From NCBI GenBank assembly GCA_017399305.1, contig JAFQDK010000029.1, positions 1 through 64,000 of the forward strand: a stretch of DNA of 64,000 nucleotides, read 5' to 3'. Position numbers and translations under genes: made by a program. The notes under the pieces were generated by a model. It did no database searches. It worked only from the letters and a program-made list of their open reading frames with translations, and was not told the origin of the DNA. Source of the stretch: Clostridia bacterium (GTDB lineage Bacteria > Bacillota > Clostridia > Oscillospirales > CAG-272). Positions 56,496-64,000 of this stretch are shown piece after piece; the stretch's first letter is position 1; each line of letters opens with the position of its first letter.

Positions 56496-57902
56496 CTATT
56501 GCAAATCTTCTTTTATGTCCTTGATGAGTGAATTAATTTCGTCACTAAACTCTCTTTTTTCACTCATTCCGCGCTCAATCTTTTTAATTGCAGCCATTAC
56601 AGATGTATGGTCACATGAGAATATCGAAGCGATATCTGTATATGTCATTTCCATAGCTTCACGCAGTGTATACATACATGCATGGCGCGCACCTACGATA
56701 TGTGCCGTTCTCTTTTTACCTATTATTGTTTCTTTTGAAATGTTGTACTTATCGCATACAGCCAAAATTGTTTTTTCAATCTTGGCGCTCTTAGGCTCCT
56801 CGGTGGGAACAAGATCTGCAATTTCATTTTTAACAATATCTATATTGAGATCTTTGCCCATGATAAAGCGCATAGCCGCAAGCTTTTTGATGCCGCCTTC
56901 AATAAGTCGGATGTTGTCTTTAAGTTTGGTAGCCATAAACTCAACTATTTCATCGGGAAGCTTTAAGTTAAGTTCTTCTGCTTTCTTCTGGATAATTGCA
57001 ATTCTCAGCTCGGTATCAGGCGGAGTGATGTCTGCCGAAAGACCCCATTCAAGTCTTGTGCGAATTCTCTCTTCAAGATTCTTCATCTCATGGATAGGGC
57101 GGTCACAGGTAACAATTATCTGTTTTTGTGCTTCATAAAGTGAGTTGAATGTATGGAAAAATTCATTCTGAGTTGCGCTCTTTCCTGCGATAAACTGAAT
57201 ATCGTCAACAAGCAATATGTCAGCCTTGCGATATTTTTCTCTGAACTGCTCTGTCGTATCGTTTTTGATAGCTTCAACAAGGCTGTTTGTAAATTCTTCA
57301 CCCTTGATGTAGATAACCTTAAGAGATGGGTCGCGCTGCATCAATGTATTTATGATAGCGTACATAAGGTGAGTTTTACCAAGACCGCTTTTACCGTGAA
57401 TGAAAAGTGGATTGTATGTAACCTCATCGCTGTTTGCAATTGCATAACATGCGGCATAAGCAAATTTATTTGATTCACCGGATACAAAGTTTTCAAAAGT
57501 AAAATAAGCATTTGATTTTTTATCCGGTGAAATAACCTTTACAGCGTTATCCATATCTTTAAAATGGCGTTCGCTGTCGCTTGCTTTTTTATCAGCTACA
57601 TATTTCTTGTAAAGCTCTTCTGCCTCCTCGGGAGTTTTAATATCACCTGCATCGGAAATAAGTTCTGTTTCTATTTCAAAACCTAGGCAGTTATAAAAGT
57701 GATCTTTCAAAACATCGGGATATTTAGAATCAATTATTTTCTTTTTAAAATCCTTATCTATAGTCATAAGGGCAACATCATCGGCAAGATAAACAAGCTT
57801 TATTCCGCCGAACCAGAGTTCAAGCGTTGACGAAGAAAAATTTTCTCCAAGCGAGCTGTATACGGCTTGCCAAAGTTCTTTAAGTTCATCAAGTGAATTC
57901 AT
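56496..57902 (-). CDS. dnaA: chromosomal replication initiator DnaA
   Basis: Origin-binding AAA+ ATPase. 468 residues: N-terminal oligomerisation domain, short linker, AAA+ core (KSGLGKTHLMYAIIN Walker A, ILLVDDIQFIAGK Walker B) and C-terminal DNA-binding domain with MTYTDIASIFSCDHTSVMAAI. In the last motif Ser-Cys stands where G-R normally precedes D-H-T. Start ATG 57902 (MNSLDELKELW) follows CGGAGG; the frame to 57932 is not used. Confidence 0.97.
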   Translation of the reverse strand: MNSLDELKELWQAVYSSLGENFSSSTLELWFGGIKLVYLADDVALMTIDKDFKKKIIDSKYPDVLKDHFYNCLGFEIETELISDAGDIKTPEEAEELYKKYVADKKASDSERHFKDMDNAVKVISPDKKSNAYFTFENFVSGESNKFAYAACYAIANSDEVTYNPLFIHGKSGLGKTHLMYAIINTLMQRDPSLKVIYIKGEEFTNSLVEAIKNDTTEQFREKYRKADILLVDDIQFIAGKSATQNEFFHTFNSLYEAQKQIIVTCDRPIHEMKNLEERIRTRLEWGLSADITPPDTELRIAIIQKKAEELNLKLPDEIVEFMATKLKDNIRLIEGGIKKLAAMRFIMGKDLNIDIVKNEIADLVPTEEPKSAKIEKTILAVCDKYNISKETIIGKKRTAHIVGARHACMYTLREAMEMTYTDIASIFSCDHTSVMAAIKKIERGMSEKREFSDEINSLIKDIKEDLQ

Positions 57903-57953
57903 GTATGTCCTCCGTTTTTTCGGGAAAAGCAAAATTACAGTAATACAGTATAA

Positions 57954-57982
57954 ATTATATCATAAGTTAAATTATATTTCAA
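57954..57982 (-). promoter_or_regulatory. promoter of dnaA
   Basis: Minus strand TTGAAA (57977-57982), 17-bp spacer, TATAAT (57954-57959), in AT-rich DNA where chance matches are more likely. Confidence 0.6.
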
Positions 57983-58071
57983 GTATAATATTATATATAT
58001 ATTATAATATATAGAGAAACTATTGAATTAATTTTTAAAATGTGATATCCTTTTAAAAAAGAGGTGACATC

Positions 58072-58605
58072 ATGGAAGAAAAAATACTTTTGTGGGTACA
58101 GGAAAATTTGAGATTTGATTGGCTAACTCCAATTGTAAAAGGAATTACTTATCTTGGAAACGCAGGTATACTGTGGATAATTTTGTCAGCACTTTTTTTG
58201 ATATTTAAAAAAACGCGCAAAACAGGTCTTATGACTTCAACAGCGCTTATATTTGACCTGCTTTCTGTTAATATTTTAATTAAAAATATTGTTGCACGTA
58301 CACGTCCGTATGAAGTGATAGACGGGCTTGTAAGTCTTATAGGTCAGCAGAGTGACAAGTCTTTTCCGTCAGGACATACTGCGGCATCATTTGCTTTTGT
58401 TGCGGTTCTCTGGTTTATGGCACCGAAAAAGGTTTCAATTCCTCTTACTGTGCTTGCATCGTTTATAGCACTTTCAAGACTTTATCTCGGCGTACATTAT
58501 CCAACGGATATTATAGGCGGAATAGCTGTAGGTATGATATGCGGAATTTTAGCAGTAATACTTGTGGAATTTATTGAAAAGAAAATAAAAAAAGAGGCTC
58601 ATTGA
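58072..58605 (+). CDS. PAP2-family membrane phosphatase (undecaprenyl-pyrophosphatase type)
   Basis: A 177-residue membrane protein with the three lipid-phosphatase motifs: KNIVARTRPY (K-x6-RP), FPSGHTAAS and SRLYLGVHYPTD. Relatives (BcrC/PgpB-type) dephosphorylate undecaprenyl pyrophosphate or phosphatidylglycerol phosphate outside the membrane. GAGGTG precedes the ATG. The stop codon lies in the loop of the terminator. It stands between dnaA (divergent) and the protease gene; the rpmH-rnpA pair often found upstream of dnaA is absent. Confidence 0.9.
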   Translation: MEEKILLWVQENLRFDWLTPIVKGITYLGNAGILWIILSALFLIFKKTRKTGLMTSTALIFDLLSVNILIKNIVARTRPYEVIDGLVSLIGQQSDKSFPSGHTAASFAFVAVLWFMAPKKVSIPLTVLASFIALSRLYLGVHYPTDIIGGIAVGMICGILAVILVEFIEKKIKKEAH

Positions 58606-58617
58606 GCCTCTTTTTTT
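58583..58617 (+). terminator. terminator, first copy of a 35-bp direct repeat
   Basis: Stem AAAGAGGCTC / GAGCCTCTTT with loop ATT and long A and T runs. The 35 bp are identical to 60678-60712. Confidence 0.85.
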
Positions 58618-58619
58618 TA

Positions 58620-58648
58620 TTGACATAAATATAATATTATCGTAAAAT
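58620..58648 (+). promoter_or_regulatory. promoter of the trypsin-like protease gene
   Basis: TTGACA (58620-58625), 17-bp spacer, TAAAAT (58643-58648), directly behind the first terminator copy. Confidence 0.65.
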
Positions 58649-58674
58649 ATTATAAAAACTGGTAGGAGAAAAAT

Positions 58675-60618
58675 ATGTTTAAAAGAATACTATATTTATT
58701 TTCTTTTATATTTATATTTGCACTTCTCATTAATTTATCGTTTGCTGCTGATACCGTTCCAAAAAAAGTTTTATTGTCTACTGAATCTGTTGTTAGAGTA
58801 CTTTCAGAATATTCTGACGGATATGCTACGGGGTCAGGATTTGTAATTAAAAGTGATAATAAAACTACATTAATTGCTACAAATTATCATGTTGTAAAAG
58901 ATAATCCATATAATATTTCTGTTTGGATAGATGAAGAAGAAACTATAAATGCTAAAGTTTTGGCTTATTCTGATCAAAAAGATATATGCGTGTTAGAATT
59001 ATCATATCCTATTTTTTTAAAAGCTTTATCTTTTAATAATAATTCAAAACAAGGAGATGCTGTATTTGCAGTAGGGTTTCCTAGTGCTGCAGATTATTTA
59101 TCTGATAAAGAAGCTCATATAAGTTCAGATGCTACTATTACAGATGGAATTATAAGCGCAATACGTGAAACAACAATTTCTAATCATGGACAATCTATAA
59201 AGCTTTTTCAAATTAATGCTGCAATAAATTCAGGCAATTCAGGTGGACCTCTATTTAATAAAAATGGTGAAGTTATAGGTATTAATACATATGGTATAAA
59301 TGATTCTCAAGGAATATTTGGAGCTATAAGTATAAGTGAATTTGAAACATTTTTAAAAGATAATTCAATATATATTTCAAATAAGAATACGGAAATTAAT
59401 ATATATATAGTTATAGTATTAATAGTTTTGATTGTTTTATTTATATTTATCTTTTTATTTAAAAATAAATATAAAAACAGCAATAATAATAAAAAAATAC
59501 AATTAATAGTTATAGTATTAATATGTTTTGTTATTATTCTTATTTGTTCGTATTTGTTATGTTATTTTAAAGCAATTTTTCTTGTAAAACAAGAAAAATT
59601 TGAAGAAGCAAAAAAACTTATTTTTTTATCAGAAATAACAAAACTACACGATTCAAAAATATGTCAATATATAGATGCTGGACTTCTTTTAAATAATAGA
59701 AAATTTGAAGAATCTAAAAAGGCATTTTCTAGTATTTCTGATTATCTTAATTCAAAAGAAATGATAAAAGAGTCAGATTATAGATATGCCGCTAAACTTG
59801 CAGATTTAAATGATTTTGAGAATTCTATAAACATTTATAAAATATTGGCTGAAAACAATTACAAAGATTCATCAGAAAAGCTAAATGATGTAAAATATCG
59901 TTTTGGAAAGTATAATCTATACCAATTAAATAATTATTATGATGCAAATATGATATTTTTAGATCTTTTTAAATTAGGATATGAAGATGCTGATATAATG
60001 ATCAAAGAAACAAAATATATAGAAGCATTGGATTTGATAGAAAAAGAGGAATATATAAAAGCATATAAAGAATTAAATACAATAAAAGATTATTCAGATT
60101 CTAAAAATATAATTAAAGATCTGAAAGATGTAATTTATTTAGACGGCAAAAATTTATATTATCAAAAAGAATACAAAGAATCGTTTAAATATTTTAATAC
60201 CATTTCAGATTATCTTGATAGTCAAAAGTATATAGAATTATTAAATGCACATTTATACTATTTATCAAACGATAAAAAAGAAACTATAGATAAACTATGT
60301 GAAATATTCTATTTTGAAGATGCTTCACAAATACTATTATCTTATTCTTATAAATATGCATTTTTATCAGGATATTGGTTTTCAAATGATGGACAATATT
60401 ATGTTTTTGTGGAGCTAGACAATAATCATAATCAAGATAAATATATTGATAAATATATTCTTACATCAAATATTCCAAGATATTCGGATTCTTTTGTTAT
60501 AGAAGATGGAATAGCTTATTCATTTAATACTCCTGTATATGAATTTAATTTATTAACCCCTGATAGTATGCAAGTTTTTTGTTATAAAAATGGATATACA
60601 TATACATTGTATAGATAA
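58675..60618 (+). CDS. membrane-anchored trypsin-like serine protease with repeat-rich C-terminal half
   Basis: 647 residues. Order: signal peptide (about 1-24), HtrA-like trypsin domain with His72 (ATNYHVV), Asp103 (DQKDICVLEL) and Ser189 (SGNSGGPLF), transmembrane helices at about 242-263 and 275-298, then a TPR-like helical repeat region (about 300-560; units such as FEESKKAFSSISDYLNSKEM and YKESFKYFNTISDYLDSQKY) and a terminal beta-like segment with a FLSGYWFSNDGQYY pattern. No PDZ domain was seen. The gene is far more AT-rich than its neighbours (ATA, AGA, TTA codons dominate) and is bracketed by identical 35-bp repeats, which suggests recent acquisition. GGAGA precedes the ATG. Confidence 0.88.
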   Translation: MFKRILYLFSFIFIFALLINLSFAADTVPKKVLLSTESVVRVLSEYSDGYATGSGFVIKSDNKTTLIATNYHVVKDNPYNISVWIDEEETINAKVLAYSDQKDICVLELSYPIFLKALSFNNNSKQGDAVFAVGFPSAADYLSDKEAHISSDATITDGIISAIRETTISNHGQSIKLFQINAAINSGNSGGPLFNKNGEVIGINTYGINDSQGIFGAISISEFETFLKDNSIYISNKNTEINIYIVIVLIVLIVLFIFIFLFKNKYKNSNNNKKIQLIVIVLICFVIILICSYLLCYFKAIFLVKQEKFEEAKKLIFLSEITKLHDSKICQYIDAGLLLNNRKFEESKKAFSSISDYLNSKEMIKESDYRYAAKLADLNDFENSINIYKILAENNYKDSSEKLNDVKYRFGKYNLYQLNNYYDANMIFLDLFKLGYEDADIMIKETKYIEALDLIEKEEYIKAYKELNTIKDYSDSKNIIKDLKDVIYLDGKNLYYQKEYKESFKYFNTISDYLDSQKYIELLNAHLYYLSNDKKETIDKLCEIFYFEDASQILLSYSYKYAFLSGYWFSNDGQYYVFVELDNNHNQDKYIDKYILTSNIPRYSDSFVIEDGIAYSFNTPVYEFNLLTPDSMQVFCYKNGYTYTLYR

Positions 60619-60677
60619 GCATTATTCTAATATAATTAAAAATTTAAAAAATTTGAGTTTATAATAGATAAGTTTAT

Positions 60678-60712
60678 AAATAAAAAAAGAGGCTCATTGA
60701 GCCTCTTTTTTT
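60678..60712. terminator. bidirectional terminator, second copy of the 35-bp repeat
   Basis: Same stem and flanks as 58583-58617. Its end overlaps the stop of the convergent dehydrogenase gene. Confidence 0.85.
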
Positions 60713-61643
60713 ATTTATAAAGTGCATTATAAATCTTCATGAATTTTTCGTCACGGTCCTTAAGTGCATTGTCGGCTTTATCTCCTGAATAGTCATAGAA
60801 GCCCTTGCCACTCTTAACGCCATAGCTTCCCTCTTGATAGAGTTTTTCAAGAAGATCTTGAATTTCCACTGAGTTGCAAAGCTCCTTATTGAGATAAGAA
60901 GAAATATGGTGGAATGTATCAATACCGCCAAAGTCAACAACTTCAAACGGACCAAAAGCTGCATATCTGAAGCCGAGACCGTATTTCATACATGCATCAA
61001 CATCGGCAATATCGGCAATTCCGTCTTCAACAAGAGAAATGGATTCGCGAAGAATTGCAATCTGCAAACGGTTGAGAATAAATCCCGGAACATCTTTTTT
61101 GCAGACAGTTGTTTTTTTACCTACGGCATGGGCAAGTTCAATAACTGCATTTGTGCTTGCATCATCTGTTTCGCTGCCGCGGATAATTTCAATGCATGGA
61201 ATAAGGTGTGCAGGATTCATCCAGTGCATACCTAAAAATCTGTGCTTTCCTGTAATGCGTACTGCAATGCTGTCAATAGAAAGCCCTGATGTATTTGTTG
61301 TGAGAATTGTGTCGGGGCGTACTATCTTTGAAAGCTTTTCCCAAAAATCCTGTTTAATGTCAATTTTTTCAATGATACTTTCTATTATTATGTCGCAATC
61401 GGAGAGAGCGTTCATATCATTTGTAAATTTAAGAGATGCTAAGATTCTGTCAGCTTCTTCTCTTGTAGTTTCGCCACTTTCAACCTGTGTTTTCTGATTT
61501 TGTTCAACAAGAGCCTTTCCTTTTTCAAGTGCCGAGTCAAAAGCATCATAAACGATAACGTCATAGCCAAAACGTGCAAATATCTGCGACATACTTGCAC
61601 CCATAAGACCGGCACCGGCAATGCCTATTTTTTTAAAATCCAT
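60711..61643 (-). CDS. 3-hydroxyacyl-CoA dehydrogenase family protein
   Basis: NAD-dependent L-3-hydroxyacyl-CoA (3-hydroxybutyryl-CoA-like) dehydrogenase, 310 residues. The NAD loop is GIAGAGLMGASMS near residue 8; catalytic His in GMHWMNPAH, then the VPGFILNRLQIAILRES helix and the C-terminal YGVKSGKGFYDY. An L-gulonate-type substrate is possible. It is not clustered with thiolase or crotonase genes here. The start is ATG 61643. Confidence 0.88.
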   Translation of the reverse strand: MDFKKIGIAGAGLMGASMSQIFARFGYDVIVYDAFDSALEKGKALVEQNQKTQVESGETTREEADRILASLKFTNDMNALSDCDIIIESIIEKIDIKQDFWEKLSKIVRPDTILTTNTSGLSIDSIAVRITGKHRFLGMHWMNPAHLIPCIEIIRGSETDDASTNAVIELAHAVGKKTTVCKKDVPGFILNRLQIAILRESISLVEDGIADIADVDACMKYGLGFRYAAFGPFEVVDFGGIDTFHHISSYLNKELCNSVEIQDLLEKLYQEGSYGVKSGKGFYDYSGDKADNALKDRDEKFMKIYNALYK

Positions 61644-61687
61644 ATGTAGCCTCCGAAAAAAATATATTGATTATATTGTAACAATAA

Positions 61688-61720
61688 AGCGCGGAAAAAG
61701 TAAATGTATTTTTCCGCGCT
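61688..61720. terminator. hairpin with long stem, possible terminator
   Basis: AGCGCGGAAAAA / TTTTTCCGCGCT with a 9-nt loop in the region upstream of the dehydrogenase gene. Which transcript it would end is unclear. Confidence 0.4.
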
Positions 61721-61781
61721 GTTTATATTTTTCGGTAGTAGATTTGTTTATGTCATATGTACTATGTTACGGCTTTTCACC

Positions 61782-61855
61782 CACCTGTATGGCAGGGGCT
61801 TGCTCCTGCCGCCAATACTGTTGGCTTACGGCGGGAGATAAACCCCCGCCCTACA
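61782..61855. repeat. dispersed palindromic repeat
   Basis: Two GC-rich hairpins in an otherwise AT-rich gap: GGCAGGGGC / GCTCCTGCC and GGCGGGAG / CCCCGCC. No gene in 61644-61942; the rest of the gap is unremarkable. Confidence 0.55.
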
Positions 61856-61942
61856 TAATTGTGTTTTAATCATAAATAAATAGTGGATTGCAAATTATTT
61901 CGTTTTGCAAGCAAAACGAGCAGTTCGAATCTTATATAAAGC

Positions 61943-61973
61943 AAAAGACCGTACCCATGTGCGGTACGGTCTT

Positions 61974-61974
<1 letters not shown>
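61943..61974 (-). terminator. terminator of tRNA-Thr
   Basis: Stem AAAGACCGTACC / GGTACGGTCTTT directly behind the tRNA 3' end, with a T run in minus orientation. Confidence 0.8.
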
Positions 61975-62049
<75 letters not shown>

Positions 62050-62060
62050 GAACCTTGTTT

Positions 62061-62089
62061 ATTATAACAGTACTTTTTGATTTTGTCAA
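62061..62089 (-). promoter_or_regulatory. promoter of tRNA-Thr
   Basis: Minus strand TTGACA (62084-62089), 17-bp spacer, TATAAT (62061-62066): a perfect consensus. Confidence 0.85.
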
Positions 62090-62217
62090 TAATTATTTTC
62101 ATAAAAAATTGTTCTTTTTAAAAATATTTTTATCGACAGACTGTATCAGGGAAATTAAGAGTAAAAACATTTCCCTAAAATTTACCGCAAAAAAAATTAA
62201 AATAATACAACCTCACC

Positions 62218-62250
62218 GCGACAACCTTTTGATTTTAATGATTGTAGAAT
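62218..62250 (+). promoter_or_regulatory. possible Spo0A-dependent spoIIE promoter
   Basis: GCGACA (62218-62223) and TAGAAT (62245-62250) with a 21-bp spacer, the unusual spacing known for the B. subtilis spoIIE promoter. TATCGACA at 62131 could be a Spo0A box (complement TGTCGATA). Suggestive only. Confidence 0.35.
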
Positions 62251-62324
62251 GAAAAAAACGGTAAATATGAGGTTTCTCACTTTAAAATTGTTACCTCTGA
62301 TTTACAAAAAGAAAGGAAATAAAA

Positions 62325-64000
62325 ATGAAAGAATCTGGAATCAAAAAAATCACAGGAAAAGCAGGCGGATATTTGGAAAAAATATCAAAATTCTTTTTCG
62401 ACGAGGGTGATACGGAAAAAATAATATTATGGATAAGAAAATTCTTTTCTGCACTCTCGCCAACTGTATTGTCATTTATAATATCGCAAAAATCACTGCC
62501 TCTTTATACATATCCGTTTGGAATAGCGCTAATTGCGGCGGCGCGTGCGGACACGATATTTTTCTTTATAGGTACGATGATATTTGCAATATTTTACGGT
62601 CAGTTTCCGTTGATGATGGGTGCGCTCTCACTTATTGTACTCAGATTTGTATTTTCAAAAATGTTTGACGACGATAAGCCGATATCATATAAAACAAGTT
62701 TTAAAGAGCGGATATTAAAAGGAAATAAACCGTTTTATGAAAGTGAAACACTGAAACTTGCAACAGCGGCGCTTGCCACATTTACAATGGGTTGCTTACA
62801 GATAGTAATAGGCGGGTTTTCGGTTGGCGATCTTCTTGGAACATGTATAGGTGTTATTGTTGCACCTGTACTGTGCTATTTTTACAGCGGATATTTCGGC
62901 GCTGTTGAAAAGCATGGAATCAGGTTTGAAAGCGGTCTTGTTGCATTGCTAGCCACATTTATTTTTGCAATATCTGACATGAATCCGTTTGGTATATCAT
63001 TTTCAGTTATACTTGCATCATTTATTTCATTTATTTTATCAAAGCGCAAAAATCCGTATTCGGCATGCTTTTTTGCACTTTTATCAATTCTTGTGGCGGA
63101 ACCTTTGCTTTCTCCGGCATTCGCTGTATCGGCGGCACTTTCCGCTTTTTTATATCCTCATTCAAAGGTATACTCTGTTTGTTTTGGTACGATATCGTTT
63201 GCGGCAATAAGCTATCTCGTTGGCGGAATAAATGCTTTTGTATCATTCTTTCCAGAATTTATGCTGGGCGCGGTATTCTCTGTTCCTATAAATGACAGTG
63301 TTGCAGAAAAATATTTGCCTTTTATAGGCGAAGACCTCTCTAAAAAGACAAAGGCAGAAAGCGAAATTTTGTCTTTTAAGGAGAAGAAAAGCCGTGAAAA
63401 CATACAGGACATATCAAATTCATTTGATGCGCTTTCAAAAGCATTTTTTGAACTTTCCGACAAAAATACACGTCTTGGAATATTTGATACACGCCATATC
63501 TGTGACCGTGTATGTGATAAATACTGCCGCCGTTGTGACATGGTGAGTCTATGCTGGGAGCGTGATTATGCTGTTACACTTGATACGCTTAACCGGATAA
63601 GTGCAAAAATTTACAAGACAGGTAAGGTTGAAAAAAGCGATCTACCAAGCGAGTTTGTAACACGTTGTATAAATACTGATAAGCTTCTTTCGGATATTGA
63701 AAACGAAAACCGCCGCGTGATAAAAAGCATGATAAAAGAGGATAAAACACGTGCATTTGCGGTAGATTATGCCGTATTTGCAAGGGTACTCAGTGAAGCT
63801 CTTGAGAAAAACGAAGCAGAATATGCACCAAATTTTAAGGCCCGCGAGGAGCTTGTAAAGTCGCTTGAAAAAATCGGATTTTATGCTGACAGTATAGGTG
63901 TATACGGTGCGAGGTGTAAAAACGTGTACGCATTCAGAATCGGAAGCGGTGCCATGAAATGCAAGGCAGAAGACATCAAGCGTGCAATTACAGAGGGAAT
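62325..64000 (+). CDS. spoIIE: stage II sporulation protein E, 5' part (runs off the window)
   Basis: Start ATG 62325 after GAAAGG; the frame is open to the window end (558 codons seen of roughly 800). The N-terminal half has about ten hydrophobic helices (residues about 40-320), then a cytosolic region with the family cysteine pattern CDRVCDKYCRRC and LCW. The C-terminal PP2C phosphatase lies outside. SpoIIE dephosphorylates SpoIIAA to activate sigma-F in the forespore and helps place the polar septum. Its presence marks the organism as a spore former. Confidence 0.92.
   Translation, partial: MKESGIKKITGKAGGYLEKISKFFFDEGDTEKIILWIRKFFSALSPTVLSFIISQKSLPLYTYPFGIALIAAARADTIFFFIGTMIFAIFYGQFPLMMGALSLIVLRFVFSKMFDDDKPISYKTSFKERILKGNKPFYESETLKLATAALATFTMGCLQIVIGGFSVGDLLGTCIGVIVAPVLCYFYSGYFGAVEKHGIRFESGLVALLATFIFAISDMNPFGISFSVILASFISFILSKRKNPYSACFFALLSILVAEPLLSPAFAVSAALSAFLYPHSKVYSVCFGTISFAAISYLVGGINAFVSFFPEFMLGAVFSVPINDSVAEKYLPFIGEDLSKKTKAESEILSFKEKKSRENIQDISNSFDALSKAFFELSDKNTRLGIFDTRHICDRVCDKYCRRCDMVSLCWERDYAVTLDTLNRISAKIYKTGKVEKSDLPSEFVTRCINTDKLLSDIENENRRVIKSMIKEDKTRAFAVDYAVFARVLSEALEKNEAEYAPNFKAREELVKSLEKIGFYADSIGVYGARCKNVYAFRIGSGAMKCKAEDIKRAITEG

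Overview
The window looks like part of the chromosome of a spore-forming, monoderm, gut-type Clostridia (Oscillospirales-like by feel; the family cannot be fixed from sequence alone). The signs are the origin block in Firmicutes order (dnaA-dnaN-recF-remB/DUF370-gyrB-gyrA), SpoIIE, an LTA synthase-like enzyme, S-layer homology repeats, dockerins, Thr/Glu/Ala-rich lipoprotein linkers, RBSs of the AAAGGAGG type and moderate GC. Many intergenic regions carry near-consensus vegetative promoters (TTGACA, 17 bp, TATAAT).

Left edge, 1-4.4 kb: two tandem consensus promoters point left into what looks like the leader of an rRNA operon lying outside the window. Rightward genes follow: a family-2 glycosyltransferase with no normal start codon, then DUF1385 (YqhQ-like), prmC and murI packed as an operon. 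4.5-10.4 kb: a lipoprotein, a GH43 glycosidase with a dockerin, a sugar-binding-type regulator with its HTH at the C-terminus, and a divergent orphan solute-binding lipoprotein. Together these look like a plant-polysaccharide locus. 10.4-17.7 kb: serS, an extended SDR, an AraC regulator, an LTA synthase-like sulfatase and two more lipoproteins of the same family as the one at 4.5 kb.

17.8-36 kb is the accessory part: a CAU-anticodon tRNA, a decayed phage holin, a subtilisin-dockerin protease, a 13.7-kb gene for an approximately 4,570-residue S-layer-anchored giant protein, a MerR regulator, and a mosaic of recombinase debris. 36-44 kb: a repeat-built lipoprotein with a MATE exporter, a second AraC regulator divergent from a GH2 glycosidase plus EamA-type permease pair, and trmB.

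43.7-57.9 kb is the leftward housekeeping block. From the origin outward it reads dnaA, dnaN, recF, remB-like DUF370, gyrB, gyrA, a lipoprotein coupled to gyrA, recA, recX, rimO, pgsA, pyrR. DnaA boxes cluster between dnaA and dnaN and again between gyrB and gyrA. The S4-domain gene yaaA, usually found between dnaN and recF, is missing, and a MITE-like inverted repeat sits in its place. Dispersed palindromic repeats lie in several gaps here.

58-64 kb runs mostly rightward. It holds a PAP2 phosphatase, a very AT-rich membrane trypsin-like protease with a repeat tail, bracketed by two identical 35-bp terminator copies, a 3-hydroxyacyl-CoA dehydrogenase, tRNA-Thr and the 5' part of spoIIE, which is cut by the window end. 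The items most worth following up are the protease island, the giant S-layer protein, the regulator with reversed domain order, the ACG-start glycosyltransferase and the gyrase residues linked to quinolone resistance.
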